A DNA stretch of 64,000 nucleotides from Stutzerimonas xanthomarina DSM 18231 (GCF_900129835.1 NZ_FQXA01000003.1:496001-560000), one strand, 5' to 3'; shown: positions 24,672 to 33,878, numbered from the stretch's first letter. Made by a program: numbers and translations. The notes: generated by a model not told the origin, from the sequence alone.

Positions 24672-26873
24672 TCACACTGTTTGTGGCTCGCTGTATCCGT
24701 AATGGTCGTAGTAGCCACGGAACTGACCGTTCTTCTTGGCTTTCTCGATATCGACGTGGTTGAGCACAACGCCGGTGAGCGGCGCATTGCTGTTCTGCAG
24801 CTGGCTCACGCCTTTCTGTACGTGCGGGATCAGCGTGCTGTCGGACTTGACGACATAAATCACCGCATCAGCGAGCGTCGAGAGAACCGCCGCATCACTG
24901 ACCGCCTGGCTCGGCGGCGAGTCGATGATGATGCGGTCGTAACGGCCTTTGACCACCTCAAGCAGCTTGGCGAAGCGTGGCGAAGACAGCAGCTCCAGCG
25001 GATTGGACGGCACCGCACCGGCTGCGATCATGTCCACGTTGCCAACCGTGTGGATGCATTCCTCAAGCTTGGCGTTACCACCAATCAGGTTCACCAGGCC
25101 CGGTGTGCCCGGTTTGAAGTCGAACGCCTTGTCCAAGGTCGCACGGCGCAGGTCGGCATCGATCAACAGCACGCGATGCAGCTGGCCCATGGCGAACGCG
25201 AGGTTGGCCGATACCGAACTCTTGCCTTCGCCCGGTGCGGTCGAGGTGATCACCAGCACCTGTCGAGGCTGGCTCGCCTCAGTCAGCAGCAAGTTGGTGC
25301 GGATGGTCCGTACCGCTTCGCAGAAGCGCTTATCACCGCTGCGCTCGAACAGATGGCTGACTTCCTTGCGCAACTTACGCGGCACCTGCGGCACGATACC
25401 CATCACTGGCAGGCCCAGTTTGGTTTCGACCTCTTCCGAGCTCTTGAAGGTGTTGTCGAGGATCTCGCGGATGATTGCCTGAGCAATCCCCAGCACCAGC
25501 GCCAGGAACAACGCCACCACCAGAATCAGCTTCTTGTTTGGCGCGCTGGGTTCGGTTGGCGGAATGGCTGCATCGACTACCCGAGCGTTTGTTGAACTCA
25601 GGTCCGAGGTCGCGGTGGTTTCCTGCAGGCGGGTCATGAAGGTGTCGTAGAGCGCACGATCACTTTCGACCTCACGCTGCAGATCACGCACCTTGAACTC
25701 TTTGCGGGAAATATCCTGAATTCGGCCCTTGTTCTCGTCGAAAGACGCCTTCAGCGAATTTTCGTTGGCCAGGGCCAACTGATAGTTGCGCTCGATGCTG
25801 GCAACGACCTGCTCGACCTGCTGCTTCAAGCTGGCAGTGGCGGCGTTCAGATCCGATCGGGCAGACACCATTGCCGGGTGTCGATTGCCATAGCGACGCG
25901 AAAGATCCTCGACACGCGAACGCGCATGGGCCTGGTCAGCCTTGAACTGCTGAATCAGCGGATGGCCCAGAACAGCCGGCACACTGGCCAGACGCTCCCA
26001 GCCCTGGCTGCGCATGGATTCGACCTGTCGGTACTGGCTTTCAGCCTCGGCACGCTCACGACGCGCATCGATCATGCGGTCGCCGGTCAGCGAAAGCTCG
26101 TTGGCGCTGATGGTACCTACGCCGTCGAGATCGACCAGCCCTTCCGCGTCGAGATATTCCTGAAGGCGATCTTCCGAGGCCTGCAGGTTTTCACGCAGGG
26201 AAACCAGGCGCTCATTCATCCAGCTGGCAGCCGTCATCGACATGTCGACCTTGGCTTCCAACTGTGCCTCGATATAGGCCTGAGCCAACCGGTTCGTCGC
26301 CTGTGCGGCGGTCAGGCTGTCGGCCATGGATACCGACAGATAAACCAGCTGGCTCTTGCCCTCAACCCAGACCGAGGTGACCTCCATGAATTTCTGCGTA
26401 GCGTAATCCATGACCTCCGCTTCAGTGATCGGCTCGGGCTCTTCGCCTGTCAGGGTATCCACGAGACCACCGACGTCGAACAACGGGCCCGGCTGCTGAC
26501 GCAGATCGAACTCCGGGTGCTCGGTCAGATTCAGGTCGCGTACCACACGCTCGGCAACGCCCCTGCTTTGCATCAGGCTGAGCTGCGTCTGTAGATACTC
26601 GCTGAGCTCAACGGGAGTATCGGCTGTCGGCTGGAACGACAACACGGGCGTGCCCTTGGACTCAATGAGCACCGTAGCAACAGCCTTGTAGATTGGCGTC
26701 ATGCGCGACAGCAGGAAAACGGTCAGTACCGCGACGACCGCTACGAGCAGGGCAATACCCCACTTGCGGGACCAGATTGAATGCCAGATCTTCTTCAGAT
26801 CTATGAAGTCGCTATCAGCCGCTGGCCCAACGGGGCGCTGCCATGGTCGATCCGGGCGAACTGGGCTGTTCAT
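24672..26873 (-). CDS. wzc: Polysaccharide co-polymerase and tyrosine autokinase (Wzc type)
   Basis: 733 residues. An N-terminal Wzz/GNVR-type chain-length region with a first membrane span (about 39-56), a long periplasmic coiled-coil region (60-440), a second span (449-468), then a cytoplasmic BY-kinase domain. The kinase carries Walker A STAPGEGKSS (544-553), Walker A' VLLIDADLRR and Walker B IIIDSPP. The C terminus has clustered tyrosines (RGYYDHYGYSEP) that are autophosphorylated in this family. It controls chain length and works with Wza in export. Start overlaps the wza stop (TGATG). Confidence 0.95.
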   Translation of the reverse strand: MNSPVRPDRPWQRPVGPAADSDFIDLKKIWHSIWSRKWGIALLVAVVAVLTVFLLSRMTPIYKAVATVLIESKGTPVLSFQPTADTPVELSEYLQTQLSLMQSRGVAERVVRDLNLTEHPEFDLRQQPGPLFDVGGLVDTLTGEEPEPITEAEVMDYATQKFMEVTSVWVEGKSQLVYLSVSMADSLTAAQATNRLAQAYIEAQLEAKVDMSMTAASWMNERLVSLRENLQASEDRLQEYLDAEGLVDLDGVGTISANELSLTGDRMIDARRERAEAESQYRQVESMRSQGWERLASVPAVLGHPLIQQFKADQAHARSRVEDLSRRYGNRHPAMVSARSDLNAATASLKQQVEQVVASIERNYQLALANENSLKASFDENKGRIQDISRKEFKVRDLQREVESDRALYDTFMTRLQETTATSDLSSTNARVVDAAIPPTEPSAPNKKLILVVALFLALVLGIAQAIIREILDNTFKSSEEVETKLGLPVMGIVPQVPRKLRKEVSHLFERSGDKRFCEAVRTIRTNLLLTEASQPRQVLVITSTAPGEGKSSVSANLAFAMGQLHRVLLIDADLRRATLDKAFDFKPGTPGLVNLIGGNAKLEECIHTVGNVDMIAAGAVPSNPLELLSSPRFAKLLEVVKGRYDRIIIDSPPSQAVSDAAVLSTLADAVIYVVKSDSTLIPHVQKGVSQLQNSNAPLTGVVLNHVDIEKAKKNGQFRGYYDHYGYSEPQTV

Positions 26874-27406
26874 CAGAAGAATCCTTCATCGATGTTGATC
26901 GTGTCGCCTGGGCGAACCAAGGTGTTCATGGTGGCTTTCTCTTCCTCGCGGCTGCCTTCCGAGCCGCGCAGGATGGTCATGCGTTTGGTCGAGGCACGCT
27001 CAGTCAAACCGCCCGCTAGCGCGATGGCGCGATCGAGCGTCAGCCCGGGCTGGAATGGATAACCGCCTGGAAGCTTTACTTCACCGGCGATGTAGAACTC
27101 GCGATAGTTGGCAACCGATACCGACACGCGCGGATCGATCAGGTAGCCATCCTTCAGCTTCTCGACCAGGAGGTTGCGAACCTCGCCTGGCGTCTTGCCA
27201 TTGGCGTCCACCTCACCGATGAACGGAAAGGTGAACGTACCGGCGTCAGTCAGACGGATTTCTTCGAATGTCAGGTCCGGCTCGCCATGCACATTGATGC
27301 GAATGACATCGCCCGAGCCCAACTGGTATTGCGCAGCAGTTGCGCCAGCGCTGAACGCTAGCATCAGCAGCAGTGAAAAGAATTTGAACATGTTCGGGAT
27401 GCGCAT
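26873..27406 (-). CDS. Polysaccharide export protein (Wza/EpsE-like, short form)
   Basis: 177 residues from the ATG at 27406, chosen for AAGGAGGAG upstream. A signal peptide ends around AGATAA/QYQ. YQLGSGDVIRINVHGEPDL starts the Poly_export domain and SVSVANYREFYIAGEVKLPG leads into the SLBB-like part. There is no lipobox cysteine, unlike E. coli Wza, and the C-terminal helix of Wza is missing, so this is the short, one-domain form seen in many EPS loci; the outer-membrane pore function may need the beta-barrel protein encoded next to it. Confidence 0.9.
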   Translation of the reverse strand: MRIPNMFKFFSLLLMLAFSAGATAAQYQLGSGDVIRINVHGEPDLTFEEIRLTDAGTFTFPFIGEVDANGKTPGEVRNLLVEKLKDGYLIDPRVSVSVANYREFYIAGEVKLPGGYPFQPGLTLDRAIALAGGLTERASTKRMTILRGSEGSREEEKATMNTLVRPGDTINIDEGFF

Positions 27407-27448
27407 CGGCGGCTCCTCCTTAGGCACTGGTTAATGTCCTACCTGGGC

Positions 27449-28612
27449 TCAAAGGCTCAGGTCGAAGCTCAGCAGGTAAACGTTACGGTCGTAGGTCTCC
27501 GAGCTCAGGCTGGAGTCGTTTTCCGTCCTGAGGTAGGAAAGGGTCACGTCAACCCAACGATCCGGTGACCAGGTCACGCCAGCGCCATAGCCGGTGCGTT
27601 CGTCGTCCCGGTTAATCCCTTCATATTCGCGATCCGAGAAGCGATAGAGCAGCTCGGTCGAGACGCGCGACGTCCATTCGTGATCCCACGAAGCGATCGT
27701 GGTCCAGTCGTTGATGGTGCTGGCCCCGTCATCACCTTCGTCAAAGGCGCGGCGAGAATTAATCGTGAACGCTGAATAGCTACGCGGCTTGTAGGTGACA
27801 CCGACTTCCCACATGGGGCTGGTGAAGTCCTCGCGTTGATCGCTGTCGAAATCCTTGCGCTCGGCGCCCAGCTTGAATGTGCCGGAGGTCTTGGAGGTCG
27901 CATCCCAGGTTGCACCGCCCAGCAATGCAACGTTGGTGCTGTCGCGCAGAGCGCTGGAGAGCTTGTAGTCATGGTCGGTATGGCGAACTTCGACCAGTGA
28001 GCGGGTTCTGGAACCCAGCCGGTGAAACCAGATGGAGTTGAACATCAGGCTGTCGCGCTCTTCCGACGCGTTGATATTGCCGCTGTTGTGGTAGCGGCGC
28101 TGCTCGTAGTTCGTACCGAACTCCAGCTGGTTGCGAGCAGTGCGGGCACCGAAACGATAAGCCGCCTGGGCGATGGCGGTGCTGTATTTGTCGTTTTCGG
28201 TATTGGTCTCGGTGTCAGCTGTCTCTTCCACCCGATGGTAGGCAAGCCCCCAGGTCAGACGGTGGCGAGAGGTGAATTCCATCGCGCTTCTGAGCCGCAG
28301 ATGGTGGTCTGTGTTGCTGGCTTCGGAATCCGAATGAAAGATATCGCTGTTGAACGAGTATTCGAGCTCGTACTCGCTGTTGCGATTGCCGGTCCCCAGC
28401 ACAAACGTCGGGTTAATACCGGTAACCCAAGAGGCCTGCTCGTCATCCGACAGACCGCGGTAGTTATCGTCATAACTTTCGCGCACGACCAGCGTCGGGG
28501 TGAACTCGAACCCACCCAACTGGATGTATGCGGGCTCGCGCTCGGCCTGCGCCCAGCTCTGAGTCGCTGCAAGGCACAGCAGCGGTAAGCATGGAAGCGT
28601 GATGTTCCTCAT
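27449..28612 (-). CDS. Outer-membrane beta-barrel protein of the EPS locus (BBP2/VpsM-like)
   Basis: 387 residues from the ATG at 28612; a longer frame adds a poor N terminus. A signal peptide ends near WAQA/ERE. The rest has alternating polar/apolar strands with aromatic ends, e.g. FEFTPTLVVRESYDDNYRG and YELEYSFNSDIFHS, and the final residue pattern SFDLSL fits an outer-membrane barrel. Such proteins sit at the head of EPS operons next to wza and wzc and probably form part of the outer-membrane export route. First gene of the - strand operon. Confidence 0.8.
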   Translation of the reverse strand: MRNITLPCLPLLCLAATQSWAQAEREPAYIQLGGFEFTPTLVVRESYDDNYRGLSDDEQASWVTGINPTFVLGTGNRNSEYELEYSFNSDIFHSDSEASNTDHHLRLRSAMEFTSRHRLTWGLAYHRVEETADTETNTENDKYSTAIAQAAYRFGARTARNQLEFGTNYEQRRYHNSGNINASEERDSLMFNSIWFHRLGSRTRSLVEVRHTDHDYKLSSALRDSTNVALLGGATWDATSKTSGTFKLGAERKDFDSDQREDFTSPMWEVGVTYKPRSYSAFTINSRRAFDEGDDGASTINDWTTIASWDHEWTSRVSTELLYRFSDREYEGINRDDERTGYGAGVTWSPDRWVDVTLSYLRTENDSSLSSETYDRNVYLLSFDLSL

Positions 28613-29272
28613 TATGGAATCCCTTCTCGGAGATAAATTGTTGTGCATACCTACCCTCTGGCCGCGTCGCCTGGCTGCTGTGAGGAGGCATAGACACGCA
28701 ACAGACCGCAAATATCCCCGACAGTTGCACATTCGCTCAGAGGGGCGCTTTTCGCGCGTCAACAACTTCTCTCGAAACGGCCCACATGACGGCCAGCTGG
28801 CACAGGCTACCGCCCTTGAATCGGGCGCCTGGAGCGAAACATCCTGTCGAGATTGGGTCATCAGCATGCCGCGCCAGGTCCGGCCAAGGAACGTCGGCGA
28901 AGCCTGGCAGCGGCTTAACGCTTGCGCGCCCGCGCGGCATCGGGTGCCGCGGCGTTGCCGTTGCCTCTGTCGAGGCTGTCACCCCATCCATGCAGAACAG
29001 ATTGCCGAACGAAACGACTGCTCGCACTCGCAAGTCGGCAATCGTTTGCTGGACCCAGCGTAGAAGCACGGAGTTCCATGCCGTGAGGTCGGACAATGCC
29101 GACGAAAGATGAGCGGTCAGTCGCCGACGTTCCAGACGAGACACGACCGAAACGATGCCGAGCAGATGAGTGAGACGCTTAGTATCCGCATTGCTGCGGA
29201 CGCTGGGCTAACAGACAGGCAAGAGAATGCCCAGCGGGAGGAAGCGGGCGACTGGCTCGCCCGCGCAGCAGC
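28613..29272. other. Upstream region of the EPS operon
   Basis: 660 bp without a credible gene; ORFs on both strands lack protein-like composition. It must contain the EPS operon promoter. I see TTGACG on the - strand near 28757-28762 but no good -10 at 16-18 bp. The left part (28613-28740) is the probable leader. Its length suggests regulation by a DNA-binding activator, but no site is recognised. Confidence 0.4.
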
Positions 29273-30109
29273 TCAAGCGCGCTCGATACGGTCAGGAAAG
29301 ATAATGATGCGCCCTTGCTTGTACAGACCACCAATGGCTTTCTTGAAGTTACCCTTGCTGACCCCGAAAAGGCGTGCAATCTCGTCTGCGGCGGTCTTGT
29401 CGCTAACCGGCAGGCTGCCCTGGTTCTCCTGCAATTTCTGCAGAATCAGCGCTTGCAACGCGTCGGCCGCCTCACTGCCCACGGGCTGAAGGCTCAGGCT
29501 GATCTTGCCATCAGGGCGAATTTCCTTGATGTAGCCTTTCTCGCGGATCCCGCCACGCAGGAACTTGAAGGCCTCGTTCTTGTGGATCAGGCCCCAGTGC
29601 TTGCCGTTGATGATTGCCTTATGCCCGAGATCGGTAGGCTCGACCACCAACAGGTCGACCGCCTCGCCAACCTTGTAGCGCGCCGGCGTCTTGTCCAGAT
29701 AACGGTCCAACCGTGCCGTGGCGGTGATGCGGCGGGTGTGCTTGTCGAGATAGACGTGAACGACACAGTAATCGCCCTCGTTGAGCGGCCGCTTCTCTTC
29801 AGAATGCGGCAGCAGCAGATCCTTGGGCAGTCCCCAGTCGAGAAACAGCCCGATACGGTTGATCTCGACGACCTTCAGACTGGCGAACTCACCGACCTGT
29901 ACCTTGGGCTTTTCGGTGGTCGCGATGAGCTTGTCTTCGCTGTCGAGATAGATGAAGACGTTCAGCCAGTCGTCGACCTCCGTCGGTATGTTTTTCGGAA
30001 CGTACCGGTTGGGCAGCAGAATTTCGCCATCCGGACCGCCATCCAGATAGAGGCCGAAACCGGTGTGCTTGACGATTTGCAGGCTGTTGAAGCGCCCGAT
30101 TGCGGCCAT
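29273..30109 (-). CDS. CvfB-like S1 RNA-binding protein
   Basis: 278 residues from the ATG at 30109 (AGAGGAA upstream). Three S1-like OB modules in tandem (starting near residues 5, 70 and 145: GFGLYLDGG, GLFLDWGLPKDLLLPHSE, GLIHKNEAF) and a C-terminal winged helix ADEIARLFGVSKGNFKKAIG. This is the architecture of CvfB/YitL, an RNA-binding regulator in Gram-positives; the pseudomonad protein is of similar length and its targets are unknown. Its stop lies 660 bp upstream of the EPS operon on the same strand, but the long gap suggests an independent unit. Confidence 0.88.
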   Translation of the reverse strand: MAAIGRFNSLQIVKHTGFGLYLDGGPDGEILLPNRYVPKNIPTEVDDWLNVFIYLDSEDKLIATTEKPKVQVGEFASLKVVEINRIGLFLDWGLPKDLLLPHSEEKRPLNEGDYCVVHVYLDKHTRRITATARLDRYLDKTPARYKVGEAVDLLVVEPTDLGHKAIINGKHWGLIHKNEAFKFLRGGIREKGYIKEIRPDGKISLSLQPVGSEAADALQALILQKLQENQGSLPVSDKTAADEIARLFGVSKGNFKKAIGGLYKQGRIIIFPDRIERA

Positions 30110-30163
30110 GTAACGATTCCTCTGGGTCGAAGGCGGCGATTCTAGCAGGCCACCCGCTTGTCG

Positions 30164-30188
30164 CGTGCGCACCGCCTCAGTGCGCACG
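30164..30188 (-). terminator. Hairpin after the glucose dehydrogenase gene
   Basis: A 9-bp stem with the self-complementary core GTGCGCAC on both arms and a 7-base loop, 9 bp after the gcd stop. No T-run follows, so the terminator call is tentative. Confidence 0.45.
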
Positions 30189-30197
30189 AGGCTGGTT

Positions 30198-32540
30198 TTA
30201 TCGCGGCAACGCGTAGGCGATGACCGAATCCCCGGCCTTGGTGCCGAGCGACCCGTGACCGCCTGCAACAACCACCACCATCTGGCGACCCGAACGGCTC
30301 TGGTAGGTCATCGGCGTCGCCTGTCCACCGGCCGGCAACCGTGCCCGCCAAAGCTGCTTGCCGGTGGTGACGTCATAGGCGCGCACGTAGTAATCCAGCG
30401 TACTGGAGAGGAACGCCACCCCGCCCGCAGTGATCACCGGCCCGCCCAGACTCGGCACACCCATTTCGAAGGGCAGCGGCACCGGTGCCCGGTCACGCAC
30501 CGTACCGTTCTTGCGCAGCCAATGGGTTTTACCCGTGCGAAGGTCGGCGCCCGCCACATACCCCCATGGCGGCGCAGTGCACGGCAGACCAACCGGCGAC
30601 ACGAACGGCTTCAGGTCCACCGCAAACGGCGCGCCGAAATTTTCGTTCAGGTGCGGCTCGCTGTTGGAGACGTAAGCCTTCTCATCGTTCTCGCGCGGAA
30701 TCAACGTTGAGGTGAAAGCCAAATAGGACGGTGCGCTAAACACCATCTGCCGGACCGGATCGACAGCTACCCCACCCCAGTTGAACACCCCGAAATTGCC
30801 AGGGTAGACCAGCGAACCCTGGATCGAAGGCGGCGTGTAACGCCCTTCGTAACGCAACGAATTGAACTGGATGTGACACATCATCTGATCAATGAAGGTC
30901 GCGCCCCACAAATCGGAATCCTGCAGCTTAGGCGGCTCGTACGACAGTGCCGATACAGGTTGGGTAGCCGCGGCATAATCGCCCTTCGCGGCACCTTGCG
31001 GCGCGGGCACCTCGCGCACCGGCAGCACCGGCTCGCCCGTGCGGCGATCCAGCACATAGATGTCGCCCTGTTTGGTTGGCTGCACGAGTGCCGGGACCAT
31101 GCCCGACTCGGTCTGAATGTCGACAAGACTTGGTTGCGCCGGCACATCCATGTCCCAGAGATCATGATGTACCGTCTGAAACACCCAGCGCAGCTGCCCT
31201 GTTTCCAGATCCAGCGCGACGATGGAAGACGAGAAGCGCTCACTGTTCTCGCTGCGGTTGCCGCCCCACTGATCAGGAACCTGATTGCCCAGCGGCACGA
31301 ACACCAACCCCAGCTCCTCGTCAGCGCTAGAGATGCTCCAGCTATTCGGCGTGCTCTCGCTGTAGGTTTCGCCTGGCGCGATGGGTGCGGTCTGCTCGGG
31401 ATTGCCCGGGTCCCAGTTCCACTTCAGCTCGCCGGTGATTGCGTCATACGCGCGGATGACGCCAGATGGCTCGGTGGTCGAGACGTTGTCGTTGACGGCC
31501 CCGCCGACGATAACCAAGTCGTTAGCCACAACCGGTGGCGAGGTGGAGTAGTAGAAACCCTCCGTGACGTTCGGCATGTTCTTCCACAAATTCACCGCGC
31601 CGTTTTCGCCAAATGATTCGCAGACCTTGCCGGTCTCGGGGTCCAATGCGATCAGCCGCGCATCCGCTGTGGGCATGAACAGTCGCTGCTGACAGGCCTG
31701 TCCCTCCGCGGGGGTCTCGCTGGTGTGATAGGACAGACCGCGACACGTCAGATGCTGACGATTGGTCGAATCCGGAACCTGCGGATCGAAGCGCCAGCGC
31801 TCTTCCCCGGTCTCGGCATCCAACGCGATTACGAAGTTGTGCGGGGTACAGATGAAGAGGCTGTCATCGATTTTCAGCGGCGTGACTTCGTAGGTGGTCT
31901 CGTTGGGATCGCTAGGACGTCGCATATCGCCGGTGTGGTAATGCCAGACCTTTTCCAGCCGCTCGACATTGCTTGGCGTGATTTGCGCGAGCGGTGAGTA
32001 GCGCATGCCATGCTGGGTGCGACCGTACGCATGCCAATCGCTGGCTGGCACGTTATCAGCGGTGTTCACCTCGGCCGCTGGCGCAGCAGCCAAAGGCGGC
32101 GGCAGCATGCCTTTGATGTCACTGCTGTCGGAGGTCAAGGCGTGCAGAGCCGTCGCGCCCCATAGCGCCACCGCGATCATCAGCGGGATTGCGCTACCGC
32201 CCCAGGCGCGCGCACCGAAGTGCTGCCAACCCAGTCGCTGCGCAATCCAGGGCGTCAGGAACCATAGCCCAAGCGGGCCAATGATGCTGGCGCGCGGTGC
32301 CAGCTGCCACCAGTCGAAGCCCACTTCATAGATAGCCCAACCCAGCGCACCGAGCATAACCAAGGCGTAAACCCAGAGCGCTGCGCGACGCCGAATCCAC
32401 AGCAGTGCGCCCGTCAGCAGAAAACCCACGGCGAGAACCGCGAAATACCAAGTACCGCCAAGGTCGATGACTCTCCAACCGCCTACGGCCAGGACCAGAC
32501 CGAGAATGATGCACAGGATTGCACTGATGGTGACCGCCAC
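30198..32540 (-). CDS. gcd: Membrane-bound PQQ-dependent glucose dehydrogenase family
   Basis: 780 residues. Five membrane helices in the first 130 residues are followed by a periplasmic eight-bladed PQQ propeller. Markers are ASDWHAYGRTQHGMRYSPL, TGEERWRFDPQVPDS, and the C-terminal GRQMVVVVAGGHGSLGTKAGD. The enzyme oxidises glucose to gluconolactone and reduces ubiquinone. Quinate or shikimate dehydrogenases share the architecture, but length and motifs fit Gcd best. The PQQ genes are not in the window. It stands as a single gene. Confidence 0.9.
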   Translation of the reverse strand: MAVTISAILCIILGLVLAVGGWRVIDLGGTWYFAVLAVGFLLTGALLWIRRRAALWVYALVMLGALGWAIYEVGFDWWQLAPRASIIGPLGLWFLTPWIAQRLGWQHFGARAWGGSAIPLMIAVALWGATALHALTSDSSDIKGMLPPPLAAAPAAEVNTADNVPASDWHAYGRTQHGMRYSPLAQITPSNVERLEKVWHYHTGDMRRPSDPNETTYEVTPLKIDDSLFICTPHNFVIALDAETGEERWRFDPQVPDSTNRQHLTCRGLSYHTSETPAEGQACQQRLFMPTADARLIALDPETGKVCESFGENGAVNLWKNMPNVTEGFYYSTSPPVVANDLVIVGGAVNDNVSTTEPSGVIRAYDAITGELKWNWDPGNPEQTAPIAPGETYSESTPNSWSISSADEELGLVFVPLGNQVPDQWGGNRSENSERFSSSIVALDLETGQLRWVFQTVHHDLWDMDVPAQPSLVDIQTESGMVPALVQPTKQGDIYVLDRRTGEPVLPVREVPAPQGAAKGDYAAATQPVSALSYEPPKLQDSDLWGATFIDQMMCHIQFNSLRYEGRYTPPSIQGSLVYPGNFGVFNWGGVAVDPVRQMVFSAPSYLAFTSTLIPRENDEKAYVSNSEPHLNENFGAPFAVDLKPFVSPVGLPCTAPPWGYVAGADLRTGKTHWLRKNGTVRDRAPVPLPFEMGVPSLGGPVITAGGVAFLSSTLDYYVRAYDVTTGKQLWRARLPAGGQATPMTYQSRSGRQMVVVVAGGHGSLGTKAGDSVIAYALPR

Positions 32541-32880
32541 ACTCCACTCCTTAGTCTTGTTGTAAGGCTCTGGAGATGCGAAACAAAAAACTGCCTGCTA
32601 CGAACATCCCCCTACCAATTGCCCAACGCAGGGACGACCACCGCCTGGGTCAGCCGATACATCAGTGGACCGGAGGCCGACGAGAATGCTCCCCGCCAAA
32701 TGCAAAAACTGCCGATAAACGGATCTGAGCCAAGCTCAGTCTGCACACAAGCAGGCCCAGCCGAAGCAAGGGTGCCGGGCTGTACAGGCGAAAGACAGCT
32801 AGCCGCAGCGAAAAAATCGAACAAAAATTAGCCAGATCTGTATAATGTCCGGTTCGACTGACCATAGGAAACAGATAACG
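32541..32880. other. Intergenic region between gcd and the small-protein gene
   Basis: 340 bp. It holds divergent promoters: for gcd near 32541-32650 (not resolved) and for the small gene (TATAAT at 32841). No gene recognised. Confidence 0.5.
32841..32846 (+). promoter_or_regulatory. -10 element of the small-protein gene
   Basis: A perfect TATAAT 34 bp upstream of the ATG at 32881. The upstream region is A-rich; the best -35 (TCGAAC at 32817-32822, 18-bp spacer) is weak. Confidence 0.55.
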
Positions 32881-33060
32881 ATGGCCGCCAAGACCACCTC
32901 AGCTAAGCGCAAACCCGAACCTGCCAGTGAAACCAGCGAATCGCTAGCCAACCAGATGGCAGCCTTCCTCAAGTCCGGCGGTGAAGTGCAGAAGATCCCG
33001 AACGGGGTCAGCGGACAGACCCAGGGCCCGTCGCGCCAGATCACCATCAGCAAGAAGTAA
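32881..33060 (+). CDS. Small conserved protein with a SutA-like motif
   Basis: 59 residues from the ATG at 32881 (AGGAAACAG upstream). The N terminus is Lys/Ser/Thr/Glu-rich and disordered; the core SLANQMAAFLKSGGEVQKIP is followed by a basic tail. From memory, the stretch resembles the central helix of the Pseudomonas transcription factor SutA (AMEEFLARGGKVQEIEPNV), though the present protein is about half as long. It has its own promoter and terminator and is therefore an independent small gene. Function unknown. Confidence 0.7.
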   Translation: MAAKTTSAKRKPEPASETSESLANQMAAFLKSGGEVQKIPNGVSGQTQGPSRQITISKK

Positions 33061-33084
33061 AATCCGCAACACCTGACCTAGTAA

Positions 33085-33128
33085 GCGAGCCCCACTGCTA
33101 TTAGCCGTCTGCAGTGGCTCGCCAGGTT
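33085..33128 (+). terminator. Probable terminator of the small-protein gene
   Basis: GCGAGCC-ACTGC arms (33085-33098 with a 2-base bulge, and 33111-33122) enclose a 12-base loop, followed by AGGTTTCC. It lies 24 bp after the stop codon. Confidence 0.55.
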
Positions 33129-33155
33129 TCCCCTTCCGAAGCACCCGAGCTCACC

Positions 33156-33878
33156 ATGACTGACCCGATACGCTTGTCCAAACGCCTCGCCGAGCAGATC
33201 GGCTGTTCCCGGCGCGAGGCCGAGCTATATATCGAGGGAGGCTGGGTCAGCGTCGACGGGCAGGTCATCGAAACTCCCTATTTCAAAGTCGGCGAGCAGC
33301 GTATCGAACTGCTGCCCGGCGCCACGGCGGCTGAATTGCCACCGGCCACGCTGCTGCTGCACAAACCCGCCGGCCAGCCTACAGCTGCAGAGGCCGCCGA
33401 CGCGCTGAAGCAACTGGCCGAGTCCAGTCACTGGAGTGGCGACGGCTCGCGCCTGGCTCCTCGCGAGCGTCATTTCGCGCGTCAGACCGTCATCCTGCCG
33501 CTGGAACAGGACATCAGCGGATTGGTGGTGTTCAGCCAGCAGCGCGAAGTGATCCGCAAGCTCGCCGATCCCCGCGATGCGCTAGAGCAGGAGTACATCG
33601 TCGAAGTTGCTGGCGAGCCGGAGGAAGGCGGTCTGGAGTTGCTGGGCAAAGGGATCGGCCATCGCGGCAGGATTCTGCCCAAAGCCAAAGCCAGCTGGCA
33701 GAACGAAACCCGCCTGCGCATCGTGCTCAAGGCGCCTCAGGCCGGCGACCTTCAGCAGCTCTGCGAAGCCATCGGCTTGCAGATGGTCAGCTGCAAGCGG
33801 ATTCGCATCGGTCGGCTGTCGATGGCCAAGCTACCGGTTGGTGAGTGGCGTTTTCTCGGCGAACATGAACGCTTCTAG
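33156..33878 (+). CDS. RsuA/RluF-family pseudouridine-synthase homologue with altered catalytic motif
   Basis: 240 residues from ATG 33156; an in-frame start at 33114 lies inside the terminator hairpin. An N-terminal S4 domain (RLSKRLAEQIGCSRREAELYI) precedes the pseudouridine-synthase fold (LLLHKPAGQPT, ADPRDALEQEYIVEVAG, GLQMVSCKRIRIGRL). In active members the catalytic aspartate lies in GRLDxxTxGL; here the aligned stretch reads LPLEQDISGLV, so the aspartate is replaced by glutamate and the Arg is lost. The protein may bind rRNA without modifying it. The rest of the family signature is intact, and the reading frame is undamaged. Confidence 0.85.
   Translation: MTDPIRLSKRLAEQIGCSRREAELYIEGGWVSVDGQVIETPYFKVGEQRIELLPGATAAELPPATLLLHKPAGQPTAAEAADALKQLAESSHWSGDGSRLAPRERHFARQTVILPLEQDISGLVVFSQQREVIRKLADPRDALEQEYIVEVAGEPEEGGLELLGKGIGHRGRILPKAKASWQNETRLRIVLKAPQAGDLQQLCEAIGLQMVSCKRIRIGRLSMAKLPVGEWRFLGEHERF

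Noticed and set aside
28757..28762. TTGACG on the - strand as the EPS operon promoter
   Set aside because: No acceptable -10 sequence at 16-18 bp spacing.
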